The position numbers and the translations under genes were made by a program. Below the pieces are notes generated by a model. That model had not been told where the DNA came from. It ran no database searches and was given only the letters and a program-made list of their open reading frames with translations. From Eleusine coracana subsp. coracana (taxonomy: Eukaryota > Streptophyta > Magnoliopsida > Poales > Poaceae): a stretch of DNA of 64,000 nucleotides. Below, piece by piece: positions 45,536 to 58,175 of this stretch (position 1 is the stretch's first letter; each line of letters starts with the position of its first letter). Where the stretch lies: NCBI GenBank assembly GCA_032690845.1, contig CM064417.1, positions 34,416,432-34,480,431 of the forward strand, written 5' to 3'.

Positions 45536-47032
45536 TGAAGATGCATCTTGGTCCCCTAGTGGGTTTTGGTGATTAATGATATGAGATTAAAAATGTACTA
45601 ATATGACTATAAAGAATATGTGCAGATTATCAAGAAAAAAAAATTAATTGCCCACATTTATGAGAAAGTTCATCCCTCTACAAAAGAAGAAAAAGAAAAG
45701 AGACTCTTAGTGCTTCAAGTTTAGCTTTTGCTAATTTATTTGAGTCATAGGTATGTCGAACTATTAAGAGGGGTAAAACTTATCTTGCTTTAAGGGAATT
45801 CATGTGCTCAAGCCAAACTAACTCTTTGTGAAAGAATTAGCCTCCAAAATCCAAAAAGAACCAAACCTTTCAGAGCCAAACAGAGAGTGATGGAAGTTCC
45901 GTCGTTCTCTCATGAGAGTTCCGTCACATGCATTTCCAGCCACTCAGCCAACCCTAGAGTAACGAAAATTCCGTGGGCCTTTGACGGAAGTTCCGTCATA
46001 AGAGTTTCCATCGTCCTTTGACGGAAGTTCTGATGTGTGTCTACTTTCAAACCGAGCGAACCCGAGAGTGACGGAAGTTCCGTCACCCCCTGACGGAAGT
46101 TCCATCATGACATCTGCCATGGAACCAGGCCCGCACAATGACTATATTTGAACTGACGGAAGTTCCGTGAGCCGTCACGGAAGTTCCGTCAGACTAAAAA
46201 ATCACCCTAACTACTAGTTTTTGGAGAAGCTCTATAAATAGCTTATCCCTTCCCTCGTGGGAAGGATTGAACACTTTGGCAATTCACTCATTCTTCAGTT
46301 AGAGCTCTCCCCTCTCACTCCTAGACTTGTTCTTGAGATTCTAAGCAAAGTGAGAGAGATCCAACCACAAAAAGATTGATTCCATCCACTCAAAAATCTT
46401 GAGCACATCTTTTTCTTCCCCAAACAAGATTTGATTTGCTTGTTACTCTTGGAGAATTGGTCTCCTAGACGGCTAGGTGTCACCCTTGAGCTCCCAACTT
46501 GTTGTGGTGAGACGGGGACATTTGTGAAGGTGTGATTCACCTCCGGAGGAAAAGAATCAAGTGAAGAAAGAAATCCGAGCACGATCTTTGTGATTGCTTG
46601 GCAGGGAAAAGGGTTGAGAGTGACCCGACCACTTTGTGTGGCTCCTCAACGAGGACGTAGGAACTACTTAATGTGGTTGCCAAATCTCAGGTTAATTTCT
46701 TGTGTCTCTCTTTTTGTTCCCGTATTTCTTATTGTGCTTGTGCATTTCTTTCATATTATTATGCTCGATTCACTTATTGTTGTATTGCTAGCTATCTATC
46801 AAAGATCCCTAGGCGTACATTGTGTTAGCTTCACTACTCTCAAGTATTGTATCTCTTTCTTTTAGTTATCCGCATTTCAATTAGCTCTAGAGAAAGGATT
46901 GTTGAAGTTCTATCATTTGACAGAATTTTCGTGGTGACGAAAGTTCCATCATTGCTGTATTTGATCAAAGCATAGTGCTTTTTCAGGTTTAATTTTTAGA
47001 TTGCCTATTCACCCCCCTTTAGGCAAATTTCA
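45536..47032 (+). repeat. First LTR of the SIRE-like element (1497 bp)
   Basis: Starts TGAAGATGCATC and ends AATTTCA. TATAAATA is at 46233-46240. It carries five pairs of inverted repeats (45892-46187) upstream of the TATA box and a further pair near its end (46922/46939, 17 bp apart). Confidence 0.9.
45885..46194. repeat. Field of paired TGACGGAAGTTCCGTCA inverted repeats (first LTR)
   Basis: GGAAGTTCC-type cores start at 45892/45914, 45964/45986, 46001/46023, 46073/46095 and 46158/46179. Spacings are 22, 22, 22, 22 and 21 bp. Each copy is an 8 bp arm, one base, and an 8 bp arm. The last pair is centred about 50 bp upstream of the TATA box. Unrelated sequence of 15-50 bp separates the pairs. 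Confidence 0.93.
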
Positions 47033-47034
47033 AT

Positions 47035-47046
47035 TGGTATCAGAGC
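47035..47046 (+). promoter_or_regulatory. Primer-binding site (initiator tRNA-Met)
   Basis: TGGTATCAGAGC lies two bases after the LTR end, the standard plant copia PBS. Confidence 0.92.
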
Positions 47047-47086
47047 CAAAACCTTCTACAAGGCTTAAAAGCTTGAAGGTTAAAGA

Positions 47087-49097
47087 ATGTCGAAGCCGGG
47101 GGAAGGCGACAAGCCTAAATACATTGCTTCGGCAAGCAAGGGAAGTGATTTGCACATGGCTATGCCTTTCAACCATGCCAATGTGGCAAATATACATGGT
47201 AGTGGAAGTGGAATATTGCCCTACTTCGAGGGCAAAGATTTTAGTTGGTAGAAGCATTACATGAAGATGTATCTCATGTCAATTTCCACCAATTTGGGAA
47301 ATTATGGAGAAGGGATATAACTTGGAGGACAAGGACAATCCTACAATCGTGGACCAACTGAACATACATCGCAATGCTCAAGCCATGTCGGCCATTCTCT
47401 CTTCTTTGAATCTGAAGGAATATTCAAGAGTAGCTGGAATTGAGAATGCCTGGAGAATGTGGAAGAAACTTGTATGTGCTCATGAAGGAGTAGATGTGGT
47501 GAAGAAGTCAAGACTTCAAGTTTTCAAAAATCAATTCAACTTCTTCGTCATGAACAAGGGAGAAGAGCCTCAACAAACTCATGATAGGCTCATGGATATT
47601 GTCAACAAAAGAAGAGCTTATGGGGACAACATCAAGGATGAAGAGGTTAACTACAAGCTCCTCATGGCTCTTAGGATGTGGAATCCTACTCTTTGCACCA
47701 TCATTGAAGAGCAGGATGGCTTTGAGAGCTTCACAACAGATGAAGTAATTGGGAGAATAAATGCCTACAAAAGTCGTGATGATGAGGGCAAAAGAGTGAA
47801 TGTGCTCATTGGTGATAAGAGCACAAGAAATAAGGACTTGGCACTCAAAGCCAAGAAGACTCAAGATGACAATGATGATGATGATGATGAAGAGAATGAA
47901 GATGAAGAGGAAGACAATGAAGAGTTTGCTCTATTTGTCAAGAAGTTTGGCAAATACATGATTAAGAATGGCTTCGCTAAGAAGAGTTTTGACAAGGCCA
48001 AGGCTAGAAGAACAAATAGAAGATGCTATGAGTGCCATGAACAAGGGTACATAATTGTCGATTGCCCAAAACTCAATGGTAAGGGCAACAAGAATGAGAA
48101 GTACAACAAGAAGAACAAGCCCAACAAGAAGCCATACAAGGGTCAAGCTCACATTGGCCAAGAATACATTTCCGATGATGATGAGCAAGATGATGAGGGT
48201 GGCATTGCCAACATTGCCATTGGTCTACCTTCGGCCAAGAAGTCACTCTTCAACGACCTCACTGATGATGAGGATGATGCTCCCCGATGCTTCATGGGCA
48301 AGGAAACCAAGGTATCTCCTTGTTCCAATTTCAATCCCTCTTATTTTAGTGATGAAGAGGAGGACTTGGTCCCTTCTATGCATGAAATGATTAAAATGCT
48401 AGATAAGCTACAAGGAGAGTTGGATAACCAAGAAAGAATCATTGAGAGATAAGAAGAGCTACTTGATGAAGAAAGGGACAAGAATCAAGAGCTCACAAGA
48501 CAACTTGAGCAAGAAAAGAACAAGAACAAGAACAAGAACATGACCAAGGAGCTTGCCAAGGTCAATCAATCAAGTGATTCATGTACCTCAACTAACAAGA
48601 AACTTCAAGAAAGGTGCAACTCATTGATAGAAGAGAAAAAAGCCCTTGTGAAGGCAATTGAAGATCTCAAGACAAGCTCCCACTCATTGTTGAAGAAGTT
48701 AGAGTCCTCCCAAGCTTCAACAAGCAAATGTTGTGGAAGGTGCCACAACATTGATGTTGAGATGATTGCCAAGCTAGACGTAATAATTGAAAAGCTAACC
48801 ATCCAAGTCAAGGAACTTGAGAAGAAGGCTCTAGTAGAAACCATAAGAAAGATGGTTGGTGAGCCAAGAGCCTCTCATGACAAGAGAGGATTAGGCTACA
48901 ACAAGAATGGATCGAAGAAGGGCTACAACAAGAGATCCAACTTTGTGCCTGAAGACAAAAGAAAGCAAGTGGCACAAGAGATGATCAAAAAGCTAAAGAA
49001 CAATGCTCCTCAAGCCAACAAGAACAACAAGACCTCTATAATATCTTTTTATGATTTTTATGCCTCTTATGTGCTAACCCATAATGCTTATGGTTGA
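47087..49097 (+). pseudogene. gag of the SIRE-like element
   Basis: The ATG at 47087 opens the frame (FNHANVANIHGSGSG). It meets TAG at about 47249, where the second gag copy has TAC, and a one-base loss near 47283 relative to the second copy. 47304-48452 holds the conserved gag body (EYSRVAGIENAWRMWKKLV), an acidic stretch and a zinc knuckle, CYECHEQGYIIVDC, with histidine replaced by tyrosine. A TAA at 48450 precedes a coiled-coil tail (48540-49097). Confidence 0.85.
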
Positions 49098-49221
49098 GTG
49101 GTTGCAAAATTTGTTGGGCCACAAGACGCAAGGTGGAAGCCTTGTGTGTGGGTGCCCAAAGTTCTTGTATCTAGTGTTAAGGGACCCAAACCAACTTGGG
49201 TGTCTAAAACATATGCTTGAT

Positions 49222-52200
49222 TTTCTTTGTAGGAATACTCCTCCGGTGGTGCAATATGGGTGCTTAATAGCGGGTGCTCCAATCATATGACCGGAGAGAG
49301 ATTGATGTTCTCCACACTTGATCATGACAACCTACCAAGTGGAGGCATCTCATTTGGAAATGACAACAAAGGAAAGGTAATTGGTCATGGACGGATTGAC
49401 GTCACCCATGACCTTTCAATTTGTAATTCTTATCTTGTGAATGGTCTTGGGTACAACTTGATGTCCGTGTCACAACTTTGTGAAATGGGCTATAGTTTTC
49501 TCTTTGACGATGATGGCGTAACCATGTTTAGGAAGAAGGATTCTTCAATAGATTTCAAAGGGTATTTATAGGACAAGATCTATCTTGTTGAATCACCAAA
49601 AGAGGTATCTAACCTAAATGCTTGTTTGGTCGCTAAAACCACCTTGGGTTGGCTATGGCATCATTGGTTAGCTCATGTTGGGATGAGGAATCTTTCCAAA
49701 CTTCTAAAAGGTGGTCACATTATAAAACTAAAGGATGTTGCTTTTGAGAAGGATAAAATATGTAACGCGTGCCAAGCCGGAACGCAAGTTGGAGCATCAC
49801 ATCTATCCAAAACATTGATGACAACAACAAGACCACTAGAGATGCTACACATAGATCTATTCGGACCGATCACCTACATAAGCATTGGCAGTAACAAATA
49901 CGATCTTGTAATTGTTGATGATTATTCTCATTTTACTTGGGTATTCTTTTTGAAGGACAAAAGTGGAACACAAGGTATCCTAAAGAGGTTTTTGAGGAGA
50001 GCACAAAATGAATATGAAGTGAAGATCAAGAAGATAAGGAGTGATAATGGAACCAAATTCAAGAACACTCAAGTTGAAGAATATCTTGATAAAGAAGGCA
50101 TCAAGCATGAATTCTCCGCTCCATACACTCCACAACAAAATGGTGTAGCCAAAAGAAAGAACCGCACACTCATAGAGATGGCAAGAACAATGCTTGATGA
50201 GTACAAGACACCGGACACCTTTTGGGCTGAAGCCATCAACACCACATGGCATGCAACAAATAGTTTCTATCTTCACAATATTTTGAAGAAAACACCTTAT
50301 GAGCTTCTCACCGGTAACCTTTCAAATGTCTTATATTTTTGGGTTTTTGGGAGCAAATGCTTTATTCTTGATAAGAAACCAAAATCCTCTAAGTTTTCTC
50401 CCAAGACTCATGAAGGTTTCCTCCTTGGTTATGGAACTAATGCCTATGCATATCGTGTCTTTAACAAAGACACCAGAGTTGTTGAAATAACTCGGGATGT
50501 GCAATTTGATGAATCTAATGGCTCTCAAGTAGAGCAAGTTAATCCAAGTGATGTAGTTGATAAAGCTCCTTGTGATGCAATAAGGAACTTGGCTATTGGT
50601 GAAATAAGACCACAAGACCCAAATTCAAGTCAAGATGTACCATCTTCCTCAAACCAAGGTGAGTCTCCTCCATATGATCCACAACATGAACAAGATCAAG
50701 GAAATGGCCAAGCTTATGGTGACGACCATGCTCAAGGCGATGACCAAGATCAAGTTCAAGATGGTGGTGTGGATGATACTCAAGACATGAGCAATCAAGA
50801 AGGAGAAGATGCATCTAGACCCATACACCCATGAGTCCGACAAAGCATTCAAAAGGATCACCCCGTTGACAACATTCTTGGTGACATCAAAAGAGGGTTA
50901 ACTACTCGATCTTGAATGGCTACATTTTGTCATCAGTACTCATTTATTTCCACTATGGAACCCCTTAGGGTGGAACAAGCATTACAAGACTCGGATTGGG
51001 TGATGGCCATGCAAGAAGAATTACATAAATTTGAAAGAAACAAGGTGTGGTCATTGGTGGAAAGACCCAAGCAAAATGTTGTAGGTACAAAGTGAGTGTT
51101 CCGCAACAAGCAAGATGAGTATGGTGTGGTGGTGAGAAACAAGGCAAGACTTGTTGCAAAAGGCTACTCACAAGTTGAAGGTTTGGACTTTGGTGAAACT
51201 TATGCACCTGTAGCTAGGCTTGCGTCAATTTGTATTTTACTTGCCTATGTCACTCATCATGGTTTTAAGCTTTTTCAAATGAACGTGAAAAGTGCATTTC
51301 TTAACGGCCCCATTCAAGAAGAGGTGTATGTACAACAACCTCCGGGGTTTGAAGACCCAAAGAAACCAAACCATGTGTACAAACTTCACAAAGCTCTCTA
51401 CGGTCTCAAGCAAGCTCCAAGAGCTTGGTATGAACACCTCAAGGGATACTTGATCAAGAAAGGCTTCACAATTGGCAAGGCCGATCCTCCTCTTTTCACA
51501 AGAAAAGTTGATAATGATTTATTTGTGTGCCAAATACATGTCAATGACATTATATTTGGTTCTACTAATCAATCTTTTTGTGATGAGTTCGCCAAGATTA
51601 TGACTAGGAAATTTGAGATGCCCATAATAGGGGAGTTGAAGTTCTTTCTAGGTTTTCAAGTCAAGCAACTTGAAGAAGGAACATTCTTAATTCAAACCAA
51701 GTACACTCAAGACATACTCAAGAAGTTTGACATGGAGCATGCAAAGCCAAACAAGACTCCCATAAAGACAAATGGACACCTTGGACTAGATATAAACGGT
51801 AAGCCCGTGGATCAAAAGGTATATCAATCCATGTGTGCATCTAGGCCCAATATCATGCTTAGTGTCTGCATGTGTGCAAGGTTCCAAGCGCTCCAAAGAA
51901 AAGTCACTTAGTGGCTGTCAAAAGGATATTGAGATACTTAGTTCACACACCCAACCTAGGATTGTGGTATCCAAAGGGTTCCAAGTTCGAGTTAGTTGGT
52001 TATTCTGATGCCGACTATGCCGGATGTAAAGTGGATAGAAAGAGTACCTCCGGGACTTGCCAATTCTTGGGTAGGTCCCTTGTGTCATGGTCATCCAAGA
52101 AACAAAATTCTGTTGCCCTATCCACAGTCGAAGCAGAGTATGTCACAGCCGAAAGTTGTTGTGCTCAACTACTCTGGATGCGACAAACTCTAAAAGACTT

Positions 52201-52467
52201 TGGATACACTATGACCAAAGTTTCCCTCCTATGTGACAATGAAAGTGCCATCATGATTGCATATAACCCCATTGATCATAATAGGACTAAGCATATAGAT
52301 ATCCGGCACCACTTCTTGAGAGATCACTCATAAAAGGGGATATTGAGATTAGCTATGTGCGAACCGATAAACAATTAGCCGATATTTTTACCAAGCCCCT
52401 GGATGAGAAGAGGTTTTGTGAGCATAGGAGTGAGCTGAATATCTTGGATTCATCCAATATGGAGTAG
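49222..52467 (+). pseudogene. pol of the SIRE-like element (protease, integrase, RT, RNase H)
   Basis: Protease centre VLNSGCSNHMTG (about 49260) has N for the catalytic D. The integrase zinc region is 49650-49790. The integrase core has IDLFGP and IRSDNGTKF, but QQNGVAKRKN has K for the catalytic E. RT has MNVKSAFLNG and HVNDIIFG, with N for D in both catalytic blocks. RNase H (51872-52333) keeps YSDADYAG, VEAEY and CDNES. The tail LADIFTKPL ends at 52467. Stops include TAG near 49569, TGA for W near 51093 and TAA for Q near 52331. The order is that of Ty1/copia. Confidence 0.92.
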
Positions 52468-53434
52468 AACCTTGTACATTGCTTGATGTGTTTTTACTCA
52501 TGCAAAAGAACTTGAAATCAAAATTCTTCAAAATTCTTTTAGGTCCTTGATTTAAAAAAAAATGATGTTTTTGATCAATAGATCATAATGTTGTAACTTG
52601 TGAATATTGATTTGCTTGATTGTTTGCTTTATTCACAAGTTGGAACATGTCTTATATCCTTATTCCTCAACTTGTCCAAAAGTTCATTGTTAGTAGAGGC
52701 TGTTTTTGTGTTCCAGACAGAGAACGATGGAACTTCCATCACACAATGATGGAACTTCCGTCATCCTCTGTCAAAGGAATTCGAGGGTCATGGAAGTTCT
52801 GTGATAAGTTCCGTGAATTTGAAATTGTTTTTTGCTCAGACCTAAGAGCGATGGAACTTCCGTCACCCAATGACAGAACTTCCATCACTCCCAGGTTAAG
52901 TGGCCCGAGCCCCTCTTCTTCCTTAGTCAACCAACCACTTCTTTTTTTCTCCCTCTCTCTCCTCTCTTCAAACCCTAGAAGGTGATTCCCAGCGATTTGG
53001 AGTCTCAACCGATGATTCCTTTGAATTTGGTGGAGATTCAACTCTTCCCCTATGGAAGTTCCGCGATCTTCATCAATTTATCCTTCTCTTTTGCCCTAGG
53101 TATGAGCTTTGACCTAGATCTTCTTGTTTTAGGTCAAAATCTCACAATGTCCTCGTTTGAATTGGTATAGAATGGTTTCCTTGAACCTAGTACTCCTTGT
53201 TGTAGAGGCATTTTGATTCTCGCTGTAGGATTTAGATGTTAGGTCAAGTTTGTTGCAAAATGCAAGTGACGAAAGTTCCGTCAGAACTTCAGTCATGACG
53301 GAACTTTCGTGACCTGTCATGGAACTTCCATCACCTGTAGTTCAGTGCACAGAATTTTGCTTGCTTCTCTATTCTTGCTTGTGACTCATACCTATTTCTC
53401 TTGACCTTCTTGCTAATCTCATAGGCTCGTAAAG
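52468..53434. other. Post-pol region with inverted-repeat pairs
   Basis: No coding frame. The inverted repeat of the LTR recurs here, mostly in the opposite orientation (GGAACTTCC): cores at 52729/52751 (22), 52853/52875 (22) and 53300/53321 (21), with additional copies at 52792, 53054, 53271 and 53283. The repeat is thus not confined to the LTRs. Confidence 0.8.
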
Positions 53435-53449
53435 ATGGTCCGCATGAAG

Positions 53450-54349
53450 TGATGTGAACAAGGGTTCCCGATCTTCCGGTAGGTTCTGATAATCTTGATT
53501 AAGGCGGAGGCGATACACAAATCGATCCGGCTTCCGAACGACACGTTCTGAACCCCGCAATCGCAGCACAATGTCTCCTCTGGTTATCAACCATTCAAGA
53601 ACGATTGACCTCGCCGAGAAGGCTTATCCTTGCCTACAAATCAAGAACACAAGCAAGAACATAGAAGAGTGCAACCAAATTTGCAAGTATACGATGAATC
53701 TCACAAGTTGGAGTCTCACAAACCGATCAAATGGCAAAACTGTTATCAACAGAATAATCTAAGTAAAACCGAAACCCTAATGAAGAGGTGGTGGCTGTAT
53801 ATAAGGACCCTAGGATCGTGCAAGACCCCCTGGACGCAGCCCTAAGTGGGCTCAACTCGTTACGCGGCCCAAAGACCGATTACGGTGTCACAGCACCAGG
53901 ACAGATTCTGAAAGTCGATTTGTTTTGGTGATTGCCGACGGCTCAGGAAGAATTTTGATATGAGACCGGATGGGTTGGAAAGTTCTTTTTGTTATCTTTC
54001 CAGGCATATATAGAATGTCTAAATCCGAGTCTGTATGCGTACTGGGTATCCGTTTTAGTGCAGACTGGTCCTGGGCTCCGAAACAGACTCGAAGTCGGTT
54101 TTGATTGGGCCTCCACCTTGGCTTGGACGTCCTTGCTGGCCCATCACATCTCCAATCACCTCCCCAGCTATCTCATCATTATCTCCATGGTTTCTAACAA
54201 CAATTAATTCATTAGGTAGCAATATATTCTCAAAATCACATAAAGGAATCATTAGGAACAAGCTCACCCATAAATTCAGTTGTCGCGCATGAACTTGCAT
54301 TTTGGTTGGCGGAGTGCTGGGCGTATCCATAAGGGTGATATCCTCATCA
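53450..54349 (-). repeat. 3' LTR of the nested gypsy element
   Basis: Equal in length (900 bp) to 56218-57117 and nearly identical. The minus-strand pol frame continues about 295 bp into it before stopping at 54055. Confidence 0.93.
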
Positions 54350-55119
54350 TTCTCCCCCTTTTGAATTAGAGTCGTCCTCGACTCGAGCTCATCTCTTTCT
54401 CCCATGTATGGTCTCAAATCTGAAATATTAATTGTGGAACTATTCCCAAACTTGGGATGCAACTCATATTTATATGCATTATGAAATTTGTCATCACAAT
54501 GAGAATCTACAGTAGAAGGCATCCCGTGCAAATTAATAATCTCTTTAAAAACTTGGTCAGCAATATGAGCATCATTCTCACTCTTATCACAAGGTAGACA
54601 ATGTGTGATCTTAGAAATACTAGAAAAAGATGACATGACATGGTAGTTGATATTAAAGTTTTCTAGTTGGTCATTTAGTTGCAAACCAAGAGGATGTTTC
54701 AGATTTGAACAAACATAAACTCTATGTACCATAAATACACCTCTATGATCATAGTTGCCAATAGCATAAAAAATGTTTCTTATCAACAAAGGTAACTTAG
54801 TTTGAGAAAACATTTGCTTCTCTAAAGTACTTAGATTACAAAGAACATCAAATTCAATATAACCTAAAGTATTTAGAGAAGAAAACAATTTCTTCTCATC
54901 CTTTTGACATGTAACTAAAATCAAATGTTTAACTTCAGCACTAGTGGGTGAATCATAAGCAAAAGCATCAAGCTCATTCATTTGTTGTGGCAAAGGTATA
55001 AATGAAGCATTGACACACAACTCCTCTTTATCACACGGACCACTAGGTAAATCAACTTGTGACAAAGGAACATGATCATAAGGTTCCGATATAGCAAGAC
55101 TATTGGAACAATCCATCAT
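54055..55119 (-). pseudogene. Distal pol remnant of the nested gypsy element
   Basis: About 354 open codons. Most of the first half does not match a domain that I can name (SPTSAEVKHLILVTCQKDEK region). Then come a partial integrase-like match (VFKEIINLHGMP), KFGNSSTINISDLRPYMGE, DELESRTTLIQKGENDEDI and the end PSQGGGPIKTDFESVSEPRT, typical of grass gypsy pol C-termini. The centre of pol was deleted. Confidence 0.7.
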
Positions 55120-55190
55120 ATCAAGAAAGCTCTTACTTGAAGCAACAACCTGTTTTTATCGTTCCCACTATCATCTTCTTTATGTATATG

Positions 55191-55871
55191 CTAAAAAATA
55201 TTAGTTGTAACAAGAGACAAACAAATATGTTCATCCTCTAGCAATTCAGATTTTGATGAAAGTGTTGCGACATTTGAAACAGCCCATTCTATCCTAAACG
55301 GTTCATTCTTTCTTCTCTCCAATCGTTGTTGATCCTCTTCTAAAATTTCAGCTGTGGTCATTGGTGTAAGAGTAACCCTTCTACCATTGTATTTAAATGA
55401 GTAGCTATTAGTAATGGTATTGTGCAAAATATTATTTGTACAAATCCAAGGTTTACCCAATAACAAATGACATGCTTGCATAGGTACTATATCAAATTCT
55501 GCACTATCCTTATAAGAACCAATAAAAAATTCAATGCGTGCAGTTTTATCTACCTTCATCTTACCACAAGAATTTACCCATTGGATGTAGTATGGACATG
55601 GGTGTGGCTGTGTGGTCAAGCCGAGCTTCTCGACCAATTCCAAGCTTGCGATGTTGTGGCTACTCTCTCCATCAATGATGACACGACAACGTCGATCCTT
55701 CACAATAAAGTGAGTCTGAAACAAGTTGTTCATTTGATTTTGCTCTACCTTCTCCATTTGAGAACTAAGCACTCGTTGTGCTACAACATTTGTATCAACC
55801 TCATTTGACACCATCGACTCATCACCATCAGTGTTGTAACCTGTCATTGTTAATAGAAAACAAGAAAACAC
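55191..55871 (-). pseudogene. Aspartic protease region of the nested gypsy element
   Basis: An open frame with IVKDRRCRVIIDGESSHNIA, the protease centre of grass gypsy elements (usually IIDGGSCNN), followed by PYYIQWVNSCGKMKV and HLLLGKPWICTN. No gag precedes it and no RT follows. Confidence 0.82.
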
Positions 55872-56217
55872 ACAAGAGTATATTTTCCTATCACTACTGT
55901 TTGATTACGGTGGAAACTCTCAACAAGCAAATAGCAGCACCTAACTGAGTTCTTACAAGATTCTTAATAGCAAAATAGAGGATACCTTGGAGAGTGTGAT
56001 CCGACGATTGCGAGGGTCCAATGTTCTGTGCCAATTCAGAAGGATATATATGGAGCTAGGTAGGAAATTTATAGTAGCAAGGATTAGCAAAATTTTAGTT
56101 CAGAAATTGCAAAACTGAATAATAGTCCCAAGCTACGATTTTCAGGACTCTAGGATTGAACAAAATAACGAGGATAAGGGCGAACCTAACGGTGTACCTG
56201 AAGCTCTGATTACCACT

Positions 56218-57117
56218 TGATGTGAACAAGGGTTCCCGATCTTCCGGTAGGTTCTGATAATCTTGATTAATGCGGAGGCGATACACAAATCGATCCGGCT
56301 TCCGAACGACACGTTCTGTACCCCGCAATCGCAGCACAACGTCTCCTCTGGTTATCAACCGTTCAAGAACGATTGACCTCGTCGAGAAGGCTTATCCTTG
56401 CCTGTAAATCAAGAACACAAGCAAGAACAAAGAAGAATGCAACCAAATTTGCAAGTATACGATGAATCTCACAAGTTGGAGTCTCACAAACCGATCAAAC
56501 GGCAAAACTGTTATCAACAGAATAATCTAAGTAAAACCGAAACCCTAATGAAGAGGTGGTGGCTGTATATAAGGACCCTAGGATCATGCAAGACCCCCTG
56601 GACGCAGCCCTAAGTGGGCTCAACTCGTTACACGGCCCAAAGACCGATTACGGTGTCACAGCACCAGGACAGATTCTGGAAGTCGATTTGTTTTGGCGAT
56701 TGCCGACGGCTCGGGAAGAATTTTGATATGAGACCGGTTGGGTTGGAAAGTTCTTTTCGTTATCCTTCCAGGCATATATAGAACGTCTAAATCTGAGTTT
56801 GTATGCGTACTGGGTATCCGTTTTAGTGCAGACTGGTCCTGGGCTCCGAAACAGACTCGAAGTCGGTTTTGATTGGGCCTCCACCTTGGCTTGGACGTCC
56901 TTGCTGGCCCATCATGTCTCCAATCACCTCCCCAGCTATCTCATCATTATCTCCATGGTTTCTAACAACAATTAATTCATTAGGTAGCAATATATTCTCA
57001 AAATCACATAAAGGAATCATTAGGAACAAGCTCACCCGTAAATTCAGTTGTCGTGCATGAACTTGCATTTTGGTTGGCGGAGTGCTGGGCGTATCCATAA
57101 GGGTGATGTCCTCATCA
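56218..57117 (-). repeat. 5' LTR of the nested gypsy element
   Basis: Partner of 53450-54349. The PBS lies at its inner (left) side near 56198-56215. Confidence 0.93.
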
Positions 57118-58175
57118 TGAAGTATGCCTCTAATGCACCAAGTGTTCATGAGGAGTCAAGTGAGGAGGAACAAAACGTGGAACAACATCAATCCTCGTCC
57201 TCAAGTCAAGACCTAGTGCCTATCAAGACGTAAGGGGCAAGGCAGCAGCAGAGATGCTCAAACTGTCACCATGGAGGGAGGAGGCTCTCTTCCTTCTAGG
57301 AGAGCAGCAGACAAAGGCAAAGCTCCAATTAAGAAGAAGGGCACCAAACCTCGGAAGATCAAGAGTCAAAGGGATGAGTCCTTGAACATTATGAAAGACC
57401 TTCGAGTCCAGGCCCCTGTGTATTTTGCGCACCAAGATTTCAAGGACTACAAGAAGGATGCATAGGCACTTAGTGAGGCAAGGAAGCAAAATCACTATGT
57501 TGTGGCTAACAAGGAAGCTAGTGACTACCGGTTCCTCACTTGGTTTCAGCAGGACTACTACATGTCCATGCTCATTGATATGAACAGGAAGAACCGGTTG
57601 GTCACTCATCAGTGGATTGATTGGAAGTACATGGAGGAGAAGGATGACACTACCTTCAAGGAAATTGTTGCAGCATGCAAGGATAGAAACATTTATGACC
57701 TCATGGGGTTTAGCTATGATTGGAATAAGGAGGTCATCTGCCAGTTTTACTCCACTCTTTATATTGATGGCAGAGGTTATTTCTATTGGATGACTCAGGG
57801 AGTGCAGTATGTGGTCTCCCCCTCTCATCTTGCCACATACTTCTTTCAAGATGAGGATGATGACAACAGAGAGAAGATCTCCTATGAGTGAGTTTTGAAG
57901 GATGCAGATTTGTCCTTCATGTATGAGGATCTCCATCCAACATATCTACACACCACACATGGGATGTACAACTTCTACTTTATACTCAATAGGATGCTCC
58001 GAGTCACCATAGCTCCAAAAGCGGGTATGCCACTTCTCTTGTTGAGCACTCAAGGAACATTCTTGCTAGAGTCAGAGCGCTGCTCCTTTCAGTGTAATGG
58101 ACTTTATTGTCCAAGAGATTTACTCTTCATCCCTGGACACAAGCAAGGTCCTTGCCTTTGCACCTTATCTTATTA

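Larger units (their letters stand above)
53450..57117 (-). mobile_element. Nested Ty3/gypsy element, internally deleted, minus orientation
   Basis: Two 900 bp LTRs (53450-54349 and 56218-57117) are flanked by TGAAG (53445-53449 and 57118-57122). On the minus strand the LTR starts TGATGAGGA and ends TTCACATCA. The PBS TGGTAATCAGAGC (initiator-Met-like) follows the right LTR; the polypurine tract AAAAGGGGGAGAA precedes the left. Inside are a protease fragment (55871-55191) and the distal end of pol (55119-54055). Gag, RT and RNase H are missing. The LTRs differ only by scattered substitutions, so it is younger than its host element. Confidence 0.93.
53435..58175 (+). pseudogene. env-position ORF of the SIRE-like element, split by a gypsy insertion
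   Basis: The ATG at 53435 gives five codons before the gypsy element at 53450. The frame resumes at 57123 with a serine- and glutamate-rich stretch (SSEEEQNVEQ, SSSSSQDLV) and a TAA near 57230. After a frame change the conserved body follows (57271-58175): VYFAHQDFKDYKK, RFLTWFQQDYYMSMLIDMN, FKEIVAACKDRNIYDLMGF, QFYSTLYIDGRGYFYWMT and LRVTIAPKAG, with TAG and TGA breaks. It lies downstream of pol where SIRE elements carry their 'env-like' ORF. Membrane features are not evident here. The function is unknown. Confidence 0.65.

Noticed and set aside
49626..50834. Functional host gene from the long open frame
   Set aside because: It is the integrase part of copia pol, with altered catalytic glutamate.
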